64,000 nucleotides of DNA from 9FT-COMBO-48-23 sp963754385 (GCA_963754385.1 CAVWGE010000002.1:372001-436000); one strand, 5' to 3'; shown: positions 9,289 to 18,011, counted from the first letter of the stretch. The notes: generated by a model not told the origin, from the letters alone. Translations and numbers: made by a program.

Positions 9289-10497
9289 ATGACTACCAAC
9301 TACAAATGGGTAATGCTAACAATGTATGGAATAATAATGTTCCTTGTTTTTTCGTTACTGATGTGTATGCCTGTTTTATTTCCGTCAATAGCGCGAGATT
9401 TAGAGTTAACTCTGGGCCAGATAGGCATCATCTGGGGTGTAGCTTCAGGAGCAGGCATACTTGCTGCACTACCTAGCGGGTTGATTTGTGACAGGTTTGG
9501 AATTAGAGTTCCTCTTGGAGTGTTTGTTTGTCTATGCGGAGTATCTTGCATTCTTAGAGGATTGGCATATAGTTTTATATATCTGTTTATGATGATGTTT
9601 ATATTTGGCCTATTCTCTATCTCTGTGATAGTCAATGCAGGGAAAGTCGCTCGTATGTGGTTTCCCCTAGAGCAGCTCGGACTAGCAAATGGTATCTTGA
9701 TGGGTGGGGTAACCATTGGAGGTATGGTAGCTGCAGCAATTAGCAGTACGTACTTATTGACGACACTGGGGACTTGGAGAAACGTTATGTTCCTATGGGG
9801 TATAGCCGCTCTTGTAATGGGCATTATATGGCTTATAGCAGCCAGGGAACGTCGTTTATCAGCGACACCTGTGTTGGTAGTACCCTTTCGCAAATCAATG
9901 TCAAGAGTAGCTCGCATTAAAGAAATATGGATTGCTGCTGTATTTGCGCTGGGTGTACTGGCTTTGTATCAGGGAGTATCAGGTTATTTGCCGATGTTTC
10001 TAGAGAGTATCGGGTGGACACAAGCTATGGCTGGTGGTGGATTATCTGCCTTTGTTGGGGTGGGAATTGTGACCAGCGTTTTAATACCTGCATTATCCGA
10101 TAGAGTTGGCTTGAGGAAGGTATTCATCATAGGAGCAGCATATACGCTTGCTTGTTTTACATTTATGATCTGGCCATTGGTGGGTACAACATGGCCTTTA
10201 TGGGTGGTAATAATAACGGCTGGGCTTGGTTTTGGTGGGCTTTTTCCACTACTAGTGTGTTTGGTAACAGAGTTAAAGGAGGTGGGGCCGATATATGCCG
10301 GAACTGCTTATGGGCTTGTCATGACGGTTGAATGTGTAGGTGGACTTCTTGGGCCAACGGTGGGCAATGCTTTGTCTTCTATTAATTTAACATTACCCTT
10401 CATCTTTTGGGGAGTAGTGCTAGGTGTTTTATCAGTTGGCATATTTTTTGTACGTGAGACCGGAGCTCGGGTAAGTGTCAATTCTCAAGATGAATGA
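9289..10497 (+). CDS. Major facilitator superfamily transporter
   Basis: This is a 402-residue protein with about twelve hydrophobic spans in two six-helix halves, as in MFS carriers. The loop 2-3 motif GLICDRFGIR (residues ~64-73) matches the family G-x-x-x-D-R-x-G-x-R pattern. The overall character is that of the CynX/NimT or oxalate-formate type of secondary carriers. Location after the acyl-CoA/Liv block suggests an organic acid or anion substrate, but nothing in the sequence proves it. A gene-free, repeat-bearing region follows. Confidence 0.85.
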   Translation: MTTNYKWVMLTMYGIIMFLVFSLLMCMPVLFPSIARDLELTLGQIGIIWGVASGAGILAALPSGLICDRFGIRVPLGVFVCLCGVSCILRGLAYSFIYLFMMMFIFGLFSISVIVNAGKVARMWFPLEQLGLANGILMGGVTIGGMVAAAISSTYLLTTLGTWRNVMFLWGIAALVMGIIWLIAARERRLSATPVLVVPFRKSMSRVARIKEIWIAAVFALGVLALYQGVSGYLPMFLESIGWTQAMAGGGLSAFVGVGIVTSVLIPALSDRVGLRKVFIIGAAYTLACFTFMIWPLVGTTWPLWVVIITAGLGFGGLFPLLVCLVTELKEVGPIYAGTAYGLVMTVECVGGLLGPTVGNALSSINLTLPFIFWGVVLGVLSVGIFFVRETGARVSVNSQDE

Positions 10498-10616
10498 CCA
10501 CCTGAATTCTCAAGATTATTTACAACCCCCTGTCTTCGGAAGATTAACCGTCCCTGGGTGCACCGAACCCATACTGAGGAGTTTTATGAAATAACCGAAA
10601 GTTCTTTTGATATGAC

Positions 10617-10905
10617 TGACCTGGCCCCAATAATTATACCAATTCTTAAGTTAGCCCCAGAAGAATTGCTACAGGAGTAGGTGGTCGGTAGTTAAATGAG
10701 CTATGCGGTCGTGCCTTGTTGAATTCTCTGCTCTACGAACTACAGCAATTTTGCCATGACTGTTCATCCATAAGAAAAATCGTAGCTTCAAAATGACGTA
10801 GTCATGGGGATGTATGTTAACCCATAATAAAAATCATAGGTCTAAAGTGGCAGTTAATCTTACAGTTTAACGTTAATACTGGACTTATTTTTTGGGGGCA
10901 GATCA
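10617..10905 (+). mobile_element. MITE-like non-autonomous element (copy A)
   Basis: This ~289-bp segment starts TGACCTGGCCCCAATAA and ends with TTTTTTGGGGGCAGATCA, so the ends are imperfect inverted repeats (TGAyCTGsCCCCAA). No open frame of note lies inside. Its inner block, including CCCATAATAAAAATCATAGG at 10821-10840, recurs near 14101 and 14838. No convincing target-site duplication is visible. It looks like a deletion derivative of an insertion sequence that once had a transposase. The rest of 10498-10992 shows no gene. Confidence 0.6.
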
Positions 10906-10992
10906 CTCACGCAACCTCACTTAACTATATTAAACCTTACTTCCGATTCCGAGTCAAGAACAATCATACTGCTTAAAACAGTAATATTAATA

Positions 10993-11388
10993 TTAGCACC
11001 TGGCCAGTGGTATCTTGCCTGGTTCTCTCTGTTCCAAGTTCAAAGCTTCTGTCGGACAGGCATACATGCAGAGGCCACAATCAATGCATCGGTTAGCGTT
11101 GCGTGTCATCTTATCATCCTCCATCTTGAGAGCCTCCACTTGACACCTGTCAACATATACCTCGCAGCCTATAAATGCGTCCTCATTGATCTGGATCAAG
11201 TACCTGGCATTGACTGCATAGCTGGGGGCAGGCGACCTCTTAATACCCCCCATATACATACAATGGCATTGGCAACAGTTGCAGAGAATGTTGGCAAAAT
11301 AATCGGGAGTATTAGAATAGGAGTGAACCAGTCCTGCTTCTTCAGCTTCATCCAGCCCATTAATCCTTGACAGAACCCCTGTTCGTAA
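10993..11388 (-). pseudogene. Truncated 4Fe-4S ferredoxin-domain protein
   Basis: The frame from the stop at 11389-11391 to 10993 encodes ~131 residues. They contain LDEAEEAGLVHSYSN, a Cys cluster ILCNCCQCHC and a C-terminal ferredoxin domain. The second cluster is intact (CIDCGLCMYACP). In the first, the usual C-x-G-C-x-x-C is degraded to FIGCEVYVDRC. No ATG, GTG or TTG exists upstream of the Cys cluster; the first usable start (11259) removes half the recognisable homology. The N-terminal half of the parental protein is gone. I call it a decaying remnant of an iron-sulfur oxidoreductase. Confidence 0.75.
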
Positions 11389-11445
11389 CTATTATTTACG
11401 AACAAAGGCCAAATTCAAATACAAAAACGATTGGTAGGTTAGGTT

Positions 11446-12432
11446 TTGGTAGGATTGTGGTTAGATAAGGTTATTCGTAAATCAAAACTTCCGTATCCGC
11501 TGACCTTTTCGTTGATGGCTCTTTTTCTTTATCTGCTGGGCTTTCCATTCATGTTGGCTTCTAATAATCTTACAGCTTTTCTACACGAGCCTAAATGGGT
11601 TATCGTAGCCATATTTGGAGCACTAAATGGGATATTTGTGATTTTCGTATTTAGAAAATTTTCAAGCTCTTTTGAAAGGATGGAGCATTTATTTGACAGT
11701 CATGTGCATTTCCAAGAAAGAAAGGATAAATTGATTGGCCATCTGACGAATAGGTTTTACTGGATATTAGTGGCCTTCTGGTTAGTCTTGAACTTTGTAG
11801 AGGCGCCTCACAGCATGAGATGGTGGTGGTTCTATAACCAACCCCAACTTATCACTGTATATGAGCTTATAGCAACTTTGCCTGCATGTATTCTAGGTGG
11901 CATGTTCATGTATATGATACCTATAGGTTTGAACTTTGCGTATAAAGATTTATGTTCGAACAGGTCCTTTAAAAAGGATGTGCTCATCTCTGAATGGATG
12001 AAGCCGTTCAGGGATTTCAGATGGCTTATTACCTTAACCATGTTTGGTGCTATAGTCTATGCTGTCTTCCCTCCGTATATCTGGGGAACATCAGCGGAGT
12101 CAATAGCAATACCTCGGTGGATCATCTTCATTCCCTATACAGGCATTGCCATAGTACTTGTAGCAGCAGTATTGCTGCCACACATCTTTTTTCACCGATT
12201 ATTTTCTAATGTTAAGCAGAGCCTATTGGATGATTTCCAAAGCGATCTCTTAGTTGCTCCTGCTCAAAACCAGGAGAACATACTGCGAAAGATCCTTCTC
12301 TTGTTGGAAAAGGCAGAGGTTGAGAAGCTGAAGACTTGGCTCCTCGATGTAAAAACATTCGGAGAGATCATACTTGCTGCGTTGGTGCATATAGGCTTAG
12401 TGGAAGTCTTAACCGTTCTTATACGCCGTTAG
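11446..12432 (+). CDS. Six-helix integral membrane protein of unknown function
   Basis: I do not recognise this 328-residue protein. About six hydrophobic spans are visible: residues ~18-37, 46-64, 103-120, 143-165, 188-206 and 224-245. They are followed by a charged tail of ~80 residues with helical, Leu/Lys/Glu-rich sequence. Codon structure is good over the whole frame and it is not an antisense shadow of another gene. The start is uncertain (TTG at 11446 has no clear ribosome binding sequence). Neighbours, a ferredoxin scrap and repeat-bearing intergenic DNA, give no clue. Confidence 0.6.
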   Translation: MVGLWLDKVIRKSKLPYPLTFSLMALFLYLLGFPFMLASNNLTAFLHEPKWVIVAIFGALNGIFVIFVFRKFSSSFERMEHLFDSHVHFQERKDKLIGHLTNRFYWILVAFWLVLNFVEAPHSMRWWWFYNQPQLITVYELIATLPACILGGMFMYMIPIGLNFAYKDLCSNRSFKKDVLISEWMKPFRDFRWLITLTMFGAIVYAVFPPYIWGTSAESIAIPRWIIFIPYTGIAIVLVAAVLLPHIFFHRLFSNVKQSLLDDFQSDLLVAPAQNQENILRKILLLLEKAEVEKLKTWLLDVKTFGEIILAALVHIGLVEVLTVLIRR

Positions 12433-12697
12433 ACAACTGCTGGTGGCTTTCAGTCTGACACGTGTGCTTCTTGCAGCCAAACTCATATCTTGTGCACCCA
12501 GTTCATTGCGTTGGTTAGGCTGAGGGGTTCCACTGGCTAATGGCTGCTACAACAGATAATATATTTATGCTGTGGACTATGGAAAGGAAATAAGGAACTG
12601 CTGCAAGGCCGGAATCAGTCGTTTCTTATGAAAATACGAGTTCGGGAACTGTCCACAATGCCCCACCATAATGGTAATGATATTACCTTAAACTAGT

Positions 12698-12745
12698 TGA
12701 CCTGCTCCCAATAGTTGTACCACTTATTAAGTTAGTCCCACAAGC
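12698..12745 (+). repeat. Solitary left end of the MITE/IS family
   Basis: TGACCTGCTCCCAATAG followed by TTGTACCACTTATTAAG matches the left ends at 10617 and 14917. No matching right end follows before the next gene. A short palindrome GGTAAT-GAT-ATTACC (12673-12687) lies just upstream. The remaining 12433-12967 stretch shows no gene, apart from the promoter/leader of the reductase. Confidence 0.55.
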
Positions 12746-12967
12746 ATTTGAATAAAAGGGTGCACGCCTAGTTAAGCCCATTGCCATCGTTCCCCATTTC
12801 TTACCACCCAATAAAGTGAAATCTACATACATCTCCTACCCAACGCCCAATTCATCGACTAGTTGGTTCAGACCGCAGAATCTTGCATTATATTCACTTA
12901 CAAGACTTCCGAATAGATGGCTATTTCGATGAAAATGAGTAATAATACCTGAAAAGGAGATGCTATT

Positions 12968-13972
12968 ATGAAAATAGCTGTTATTGGTGCAGGGGCTATT
13001 GGAAGTGTAATTGGTGGACTTTTATCTAAGGCCGGAGAAGATGTCACTCTGATAGGACGGAAACCTCATGTTGATGCAATAAATCAGAATGGGTTACTCC
13101 TTGATGGAGCATCTGGCAAAATGATAATTCAGGTTAAAGCTGCGGAAAATATTGATTTCAAACCAGATTTAGTCTTGCTAGCCGTAAAGACCCAGGACGT
13201 CGAATCTTCAGTTAGGAGAGTAAAGCCATATGTATCCGGGGTTCCTTTAGTTACTATGCAAAACGGAGTTCGGAGCGATGATCTAGTAGCCGGGGTTTTG
13301 GGAAAAGAAAACATCAGCAGCAGCGTGGTGATATTTAATGGCCTATTCCTTGAACCAGGTAAGGCATTATTCTCTACCCCATTCAGCAAAACAGCCCTTC
13401 TGATAGGAGAACCCTTTGGTACAAATGGAAACCGATTACAAAGTCTTTCAGCTTTGCTCAATAAAGCATTACCTACAGATATAAGTGAGGATATTCGTGG
13501 AGCGCACTGGACCAAGCTTCTTTGGAACTTGAATACTGCTGTCCCGGCAGTGACGGGTTTACCAATGCAGGAAGGTAATCAATACCCCCAAATCAGAGAA
13601 TTAAACATCAATCTGATGAAAGAAGGTTTAGAGGTTATCAAACTAGCTGGAATCAAAACAGCGGACGTACCTGGCATGCCGCTTTCCTTGATGGAAATAA
13701 TAGTTCAAATGCCACTGCCAGAGTCCTCATCTATAATGAAGAATAACATCAAATCTTTAGGTGAGCTATCTCTTCTAGGTTCTATCCTGCAGAGCATAAA
13801 GAGAGGAAAAAGCACGGAAATTGATTATTTGAACGGGGAAATTGTGAATTTAGGAAAGAAAAAGGGTATTCCAACCCCGGTTAATTCTTTGATAATTGAA
13901 TTGGTTCATCAAATAGAGACTACGGTGAAATTCCTGACCCCAGAAGAGCTTAATCAAAGATTAGGTCCTTAA
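12968..13972 (+). CDS. panE: Ketopantoate reductase family protein (2-dehydropantoate 2-reductase)
   Basis: This 334-residue protein begins with a perfect Rossmann P-loop, MKIAVIGAGAIGSVIGGLL, for NADPH. It continues with LVLLAVKTQDVE, VTMQNGV (~96) and the conserved lysine of HWTKLLWNLNTA (~177-188). These match ApbA/PanE and its C-terminal helical domain. AAAAGGAGA precedes the ATG. PanE makes pantoate for coenzyme A. Many paralogues reduce other 2-keto acids, so the precise substrate is not certain; it stands alone, away from panB and panC. Confidence 0.82.
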   Translation: MKIAVIGAGAIGSVIGGLLSKAGEDVTLIGRKPHVDAINQNGLLLDGASGKMIIQVKAAENIDFKPDLVLLAVKTQDVESSVRRVKPYVSGVPLVTMQNGVRSDDLVAGVLGKENISSSVVIFNGLFLEPGKALFSTPFSKTALLIGEPFGTNGNRLQSLSALLNKALPTDISEDIRGAHWTKLLWNLNTAVPAVTGLPMQEGNQYPQIRELNINLMKEGLEVIKLAGIKTADVPGMPLSLMEIIVQMPLPESSSIMKNNIKSLGELSLLGSILQSIKRGKSTEIDYLNGEIVNLGKKKGIPTPVNSLIIELVHQIETTVKFLTPEELNQRLGP

Positions 13973-13989
13973 GTATGGCTGACCACGGC

Positions 13990-14127
13990 TGACCTGCTCC
14001 AGTTTCAGTATTAAAACTTAGCAAAGTCCTACCACAGGAACAGCAAATTCAGAGCAAATCGTAGCTACCAAATAATGTAGTCACTGGGATGTGTATTCAC
14101 CCATAATAAAAATCATAGGGACAGAGT
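13990..14127 (+). repeat. Truncated copy B of the MITE/IS family
   Basis: This starts TGACCTGCTCC and contains AAATCGTAGCT and CCCATAATAAAAATCATAGG, shared with copies A and C. After position ~14120 the similarity stops and the tRNA 3' fragment follows. The right end is therefore missing, replaced by unrelated sequence. Confidence 0.5.
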
Positions 14128-14142
14128 TGCTGCCAATAGGTA

Positions 14143-14170
14143 GTGGGTTCGTATCCCACGAGGCGTACCA
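14143..14170 (+). other. tRNA 3'-end fragment (T-arm, acceptor strand, CCA)
   Basis: Bases 14143-14159 form a perfect T-arm, GTGGG-TTCGTAT-CCCAC, with a seven-base loop opening TTC. They are followed by seven acceptor bases GAGGCGT, a discriminator A and encoded CCA (14168-14170). No D-arm, anticodon arm or 5' acceptor strand is found upstream, where the repeat copy B ends. A lone tRNA 3' end is the usual footprint of an integrated element that used the tRNA gene as target, later rearranged. Confidence 0.55.
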
Positions 14171-14429
14171 TTTTATGAAGTTATTTCTCATCTTACTTGA
14201 GTTCTTTTAATTTTATTTTTGCCTTTATTAGAGTGTCTTAAGATCTTCCACGTAAACATATTTAAGAGTAAGATATTACTATGAAGACTTACCAGAACCC
14301 AACTGATATCCTCATTCTATTAAAAAACAAGCACATAGCTGAGTACTTGAAGGAATAGAACGCCAATATATCTAAATACACCAAATAAGAATCCTGTGGT
14401 TAGCCTGTCAGGTTATAAAGGAGGGTGAC

Positions 14430-14753
14430 ATGAATATCACTTTACTCCCAAAAACAACCCTAGGTAAATGGTCAACAGGACTGATTATCGCAGCCTTTCT
14501 CATGCTCGGGGTATTTATTATCGAGGTGGTGTTGGAATCTCGTGGCGGAGTTACTTTTGATTGGAACGGTATCTGGCCGGCAATACCCATAATACTTGCT
14601 GTAGTTTTCGCTATCTCATCCATGGCGATTGGGGTCATCGGTATTGTAAAAAGCAAGGAGCGGTCCATCCTTGTTTTTATAGCGACAGCCTTAGGCGTAT
14701 TAGGTGTATTTGCTCTCCTTATCGCAGTTGGTGAATTGTTAGTTCCACAGTAA
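14430..14753 (+). CDS. Small three-helix membrane protein, unknown function
   Basis: This is a 107-residue protein with three clear hydrophobic spans (residues ~15-33, 48-70 and 80-103) and a short N-terminal cytosolic segment. AAAGGAGGGTGAC directly before the ATG is a strong ribosome binding sequence and supports real expression. No family was recognised. It sits between the tRNA scrap and the next repeat cluster. Confidence 0.65.
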   Translation: MNITLLPKTTLGKWSTGLIIAAFLMLGVFIIEVVLESRGGVTFDWNGIWPAIPIILAVVFAISSMAIGVIGIVKSKERSILVFIATALGVLGVFALLIAVGELLVPQ

Positions 14754-14811
14754 GACCAAAAGACTCATGGTATATTAACCACTAACAAGTACTTTAGGTC
14801 AGTTCAGCTCA

Positions 14812-14962
14812 TAGTAGTCATCGGGATGTATGTTAACCCATAATAAAAATCATAGGTCTAAAGTGACTGCTATTCTTCCAGTTTAACGGACTAGTTTTTG
14901 GGGGGCAGGTCATACTTGACCTGCCCCCAATAGTTATACCACCTGTTAAGTTAGAGCTGCAA
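14812..14962 (+). repeat. Copy C right end abutting another left end of the MITE/IS family
   Basis: The inner block with CCCATAATAAAAATCATAGG (14838-14857) leads to a right end finishing GGGGGGCAGGTCA at 14912. After four bases (TACT) a left end begins TGACCTGCCCCCAATAG at 14917. The two ends face outward across the 4-bp gap, giving a 12-bp perfect palindromic stem. The layout equals the end-to-end junction of an IS circle or a tandem insertion. Confidence 0.6.
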
Positions 14963-15077
14963 CGTCCCAAGAATTAAGCCTTGCAGGATAAGAAGAAGGC
15001 CTTAAACGCTTTAGATGTTCAAATAGCGGCAATGCCGCAAGAGATGAAAATTCGTATTGCAGTGCCTTTAGAATTTA

Positions 15078-15104
15078 TTACCATTGAACAAACATCGGCA
15101 TCAC
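15078..15104 (-). other. Left attachment-site candidate: displaced dnaN 3' end
   Basis: Read on the minus strand, 15101-15078 encodes MPMFVQW and a stop (TAA). These are exactly the last seven residues and stop of DnaN at 54056-54079. The two copies share AACATCGGCAT (15091-15101 and 54069-54079) and differ upstream only at synonymous positions. Similarity ends abruptly on the dnaN-body side. The orientation is the same as dnaN, as expected for the displaced end after site-specific insertion. Confidence 0.75.
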
Positions 15105-15718
15105 TGTTCAACTATAGGTATAGCTATATTGAGGGGCGTGGATATGCTCTCTCAAAGTAACATGAGCAACGTAACACCTATACCTTTTAGCTTCAAAGTA
15201 GGGGTGACAGCATGAAGCCTTGCAGGTATCACATCTTCAAGAAGATAAGCTCGAGCAGTGTATTTTATAAGTGCCCTAGAATGTAAATATAAGTGTCAGA
15301 AAAAGTGCGATTTTAGAGGAGAGAATTCATAAAGTTGCCTAACCTACCAAGTATAACAGATTATGCAACTTTGTCAGGCCCAAACTGACGAAGCAACCGA
15401 AAGGATACTGAAAGGATTAACTTCCTGAAAGGTATGATTGAGAAGCTTCAGAGGTGGAGTTACATGATGTTACCCCACCGCCAAAACTCATGGAAGATCC
15501 GCCAAGGTCCAGGGGAACTTCCCGGTAACCTTTCAAAAGCTATCCTGGTTACCTTAGCCAAGCTCCCGCGGGAGAAGCGGAAGCTAGTTAATTATCTTTT
15601 TTTTATGCTTCATTTGGTTAGATGATGATAAACTAGTAAATTAGTAGTCAACTGGGTAGTTAATTTACTACAGTTGACTACCTGACTGGTAAACTTTGAA
15701 TATAAGTTGACGGAGAAA
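15105..15718. other. Left end of the island, no confident gene
   Basis: Apart from the interleaved repeat at 15634-15681, nothing clear was recognised. A 63-codon frame (15434-15625, plus strand) has AAGG only 2 nt before its ATG and no recognisable family. The first bases after the attachment site are open for 19 codons in the frame of the serine recombinase that ends at 54081 (see findings). Confidence 0.4.
15634..15681 (+). promoter_or_regulatory. Interleaved double inverted repeat
   Basis: TAGTAAATTA (15634-15643) and GTAGTCAACTG (15644-15654) are followed, after a 6-bp gap, by TAATTTACTA (15661-15670) and CAGTTGACTAC (15671-15681). The latter are the exact complements of the first and second segments respectively. 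The order is A-B-gap-A'-B'. It lies ~40 bp upstream of the ATPase gene and may be two overlapping operators, a recombinase/initiator site, or an RNA with two mutually exclusive hairpins. Confidence 0.6.
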
Positions 15719-16720
15719 ATGGATATTGAAAGGCTGGTTAAAGATCTCGTGAGTTTGTTGGCTGCGAATGAGCTTGTAAAGCAGCTTTCTCCTGAAGATC
15801 AAGCTGCTTTGTACCATAAGATGTTCCCTTCACAGCAGCTTCCTGAAACTACTCGTGATCTCCTTCATCATATCTTTCAAGCTGTTGCGAGCCCTAGCCT
15901 TGCTGTATTACCAGCTCTTAAGCCGTCTCCTGATCCGGAGATTCTTGAGGCTAGCAGCTGGCTGAAGCTAATCAAGCATCCCACTGTTGTGCTTATCCTG
16001 GGTAAGCGTGGCAGCGGCAAGTCCGCTTTAGGCTATCGGCTGCTTGAGCATTTGCGCTACACGGCTGAAGTCTATGCCATCGGCCTACCTAAAGAGGCCC
16101 GAGCTCTGCTGCCGGATTGGGTGGGCATGGCTGCCAGTTTGGAGGACGTACCGCTTAAGGCTATCGTTTTGATGGATGAGGCGTATTTACCTTATCATGC
16201 CCGGTCGAGCATGGCTGCTGGAGCCGTGACCATGTCGCAACTGATAAACCTATCACGGCAACGGGAACAGACTTTGATATTCGTTAGCCAAGAGGCAAGG
16301 CAGGTAGACAGGAACATCGCCAGCTCTAGCAGCGTCATTATCTTCAAAGACCTGGGCATGCTTCAGCTTAAATTTGATAGGCGCGAGCTTACCGATTGGG
16401 CAATTCAGGCAAGGGGAAAGTTCAACACTATCAAGGGAGACAAGCGACAGTGGAGCTTCGTTTACGCGCCGGACGCTAACTTTGCGGATCTGGTATCGAA
16501 CTCGCTGCCGTCATTCTGGCATGAGAGGCTCTCTCGTATCTTTGCTGTTGCGGGAGAGCCGGCAGCCAGGGCACCTAAGAAAATGCCTCGGAGCCAACGG
16601 ATAGAAAGAGCAAGGGAGCTTTCAAGGCAAGGTCTTTCACAAGGCAAAATAGCCCCGCTGCTAGGTGTATCCAGGCCGACAGTCAAAAACTATCTGGAGG
16701 ACTACCCGTATAAGGCATAG
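15719..16720 (+). CDS. P-loop ATPase with C-terminal helix-turn-helix (mobile-element type)
   Basis: This protein has 333 residues from ATG 15719; GGAG lies very close upstream, and a TTG at 15707 is the alternative. It has three parts: a helical N-terminus (1-85), a P-loop domain with Walker A LGKRGSGKSA (~100) and Walker B IVLMDEAYLP (~151), and a basic C-terminus with a resolvase-like HTH (SRQGLSQGKIAPLLGVSRPT, last 35 residues). The core resembles Zot/FtsK-HerA-type packaging or transfer ATPases (inference). The arrangement suggests a protein that binds island DNA and moves or segregates it. It is the first recognisable gene inside the left attachment site. Exact family is unknown. Confidence 0.65.
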   Translation: MDIERLVKDLVSLLAANELVKQLSPEDQAALYHKMFPSQQLPETTRDLLHHIFQAVASPSLAVLPALKPSPDPEILEASSWLKLIKHPTVVLILGKRGSGKSALGYRLLEHLRYTAEVYAIGLPKEARALLPDWVGMAASLEDVPLKAIVLMDEAYLPYHARSSMAAGAVTMSQLINLSRQREQTLIFVSQEARQVDRNIASSSSVIIFKDLGMLQLKFDRRELTDWAIQARGKFNTIKGDKRQWSFVYAPDANFADLVSNSLPSFWHERLSRIFAVAGEPAARAPKKMPRSQRIERARELSRQGLSQGKIAPLLGVSRPTVKNYLEDYPYKA

Positions 16721-16825
16721 CTCAGCCAGTGGACTTGGAGATACAATGGATAAGAAAACAGCTCCACTTATCCGTGAGGTAACAAAACAGGTAACATGAA
16801 AGAATAATGCACCTCCGGAAACTAT

Positions 16826-18011
16826 GGTGTACAGTTTAGATTGAACAACCAAATATATAAAAAGGAGGTGCTGAATGAAGTATATTGGTTTGGACTGTCA
16901 CAAGCAATACGATTTCGCCACATTGATTGACTCGGAGACAGGAGAAATAAGGTCGAAAAAATTGGCTCACAGAAAGGAGGTGTTTAAAGCGTTTATTGGT
17001 GGCAAAAGTGATAGCAAGATGGTGATAGAGTCATGCTGGAATTGGTCCAAGACCTATGAGCTGGCCAAGGATCTGGTTGATGAGGTCATACTGGCCCATC
17101 CTCTTAAGATAAAGGCTATTGCCTCCGCAAAAATTAAGACCGATGCTATTGACTCTCGAACGCTGGCTCAACTATTAAAGGCTGATCTTATTCCCCAGGC
17201 TCATTTAAGGGAAGCAGACAACCGGATCAAACAAAAAGTAATCAGACACAGGGCGTTCATGGTGGCAATGCGGACCAGGGTAAAAAATAAAGTGAACGAT
17301 CTGGTAAGCAACCGCCTGCTATCACCGACTCTTGAAGAATCAAAGCCTAAGAATCTGTTCTCAAAGAGAGGAAAAGGTGAAAACGGCGTGGCATGGCTTA
17401 AATCATTGGAATGGTCCGTAGAGGAAGATAAAAGAATATTTGAATCAGCTATGAGACTTATAGAGCACCTTAGCCATGAGATATCAGCTAGTAACCAGAT
17501 GGTTGAGGAGATATACAAGAAAGACAAGGATGCCCAGCTGCTTTCCACCATTCCCGGAATAGGGAAAACCCTCTCGGTACTCATCAGCACCGAGATAGAT
17601 GGCATTGGTCGCTTTAAATCAGCATCCAGGTTATCTTCTTATGCCGGTCTGGTACCTTCTACTCATTCTTCAGGAGGAAAGACATACCATGGGAAGATGA
17701 TCTTGGAAGGAAATCGGTGGTTAAGGTGGGCATTGATTGAGGCTGTAGTGCCAGCATCTTATGCTGATGCTGGAATAAAACAACGGTTGGAAGCCCTCAG
17801 GAAAATTAAGAATGCAAATGTAGCCAAGACGATAATGGCCAGGTGGCTAATGAAAGTGGTGTACCATGTGCTTAAAGAAGGTAGACCTTATGTACCATCT
17901 GAGCTAATTGATTCAAGCCGGAGCCGCCTTTCAATTGCCTTAGCGAGCTCTTAGGAGCCGCGCTCCTGAAACAGGTTAAGGGGCTCCGGATCTGACGTTA
18001 CAGTGTGCACC
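16826..18011 (+). mobile_element. IS110-family insertion sequence, boundaries approximate
   Basis: This is a complete transposase frame with short inverted candidates near the edges: GGTGTACA (16826-16833) and TGTGCACC (18004-18011, 7 of 8 complementary). IS110 elements lack classical terminal repeats and make no target duplication, so the limits are only proposed. The 3' non-coding part starts with a hairpin AGGAGC-CGC-GCTCCT (17953-17967) and a second pairing GGAGCC/GGGCTCC. A structured non-coding segment is expected, since IS110 elements encode a bridge RNA. Confidence 0.5.
16875..17954 (+). CDS. IS110-family transposase
   Basis: This is a 359-residue DEDD transposase. The RuvC-like N-terminal domain begins KYIGLDCHKQ with the first catalytic Asp (D6); further acidic positions lie in VIESCW and KTDAIDSRTLAQLL. 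The C-terminal Transposase_20 domain holds the helix-hairpin-helix-like STIPGIGKTLSVLI (~224) and the serine-bearing PSTHSSGGKTYHGKM segment (~259). AAAAGGAGG precedes the ATG. The frame is intact at normal length, so it may be active. It catalyses RNA-guided, site-specific insertion and excision of its own element. Confidence 0.92.
   Translation: MKYIGLDCHKQYDFATLIDSETGEIRSKKLAHRKEVFKAFIGGKSDSKMVIESCWNWSKTYELAKDLVDEVILAHPLKIKAIASAKIKTDAIDSRTLAQLLKADLIPQAHLREADNRIKQKVIRHRAFMVAMRTRVKNKVNDLVSNRLLSPTLEESKPKNLFSKRGKGENGVAWLKSLEWSVEEDKRIFESAMRLIEHLSHEISASNQMVEEIYKKDKDAQLLSTIPGIGKTLSVLISTEIDGIGRFKSASRLSSYAGLVPSTHSSGGKTYHGKMILEGNRWLRWALIEAVVPASYADAGIKQRLEALRKIKNANVAKTIMARWLMKVVYHVLKEGRPYVPSELIDSSRSRLSIALASS

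Noticed and set aside
15434..15625. 63-codon frame at the left end of the island
   Set aside because: Ribosome binding sequence too close to the start and no recognisable family; kept only as part of the non-coding description.
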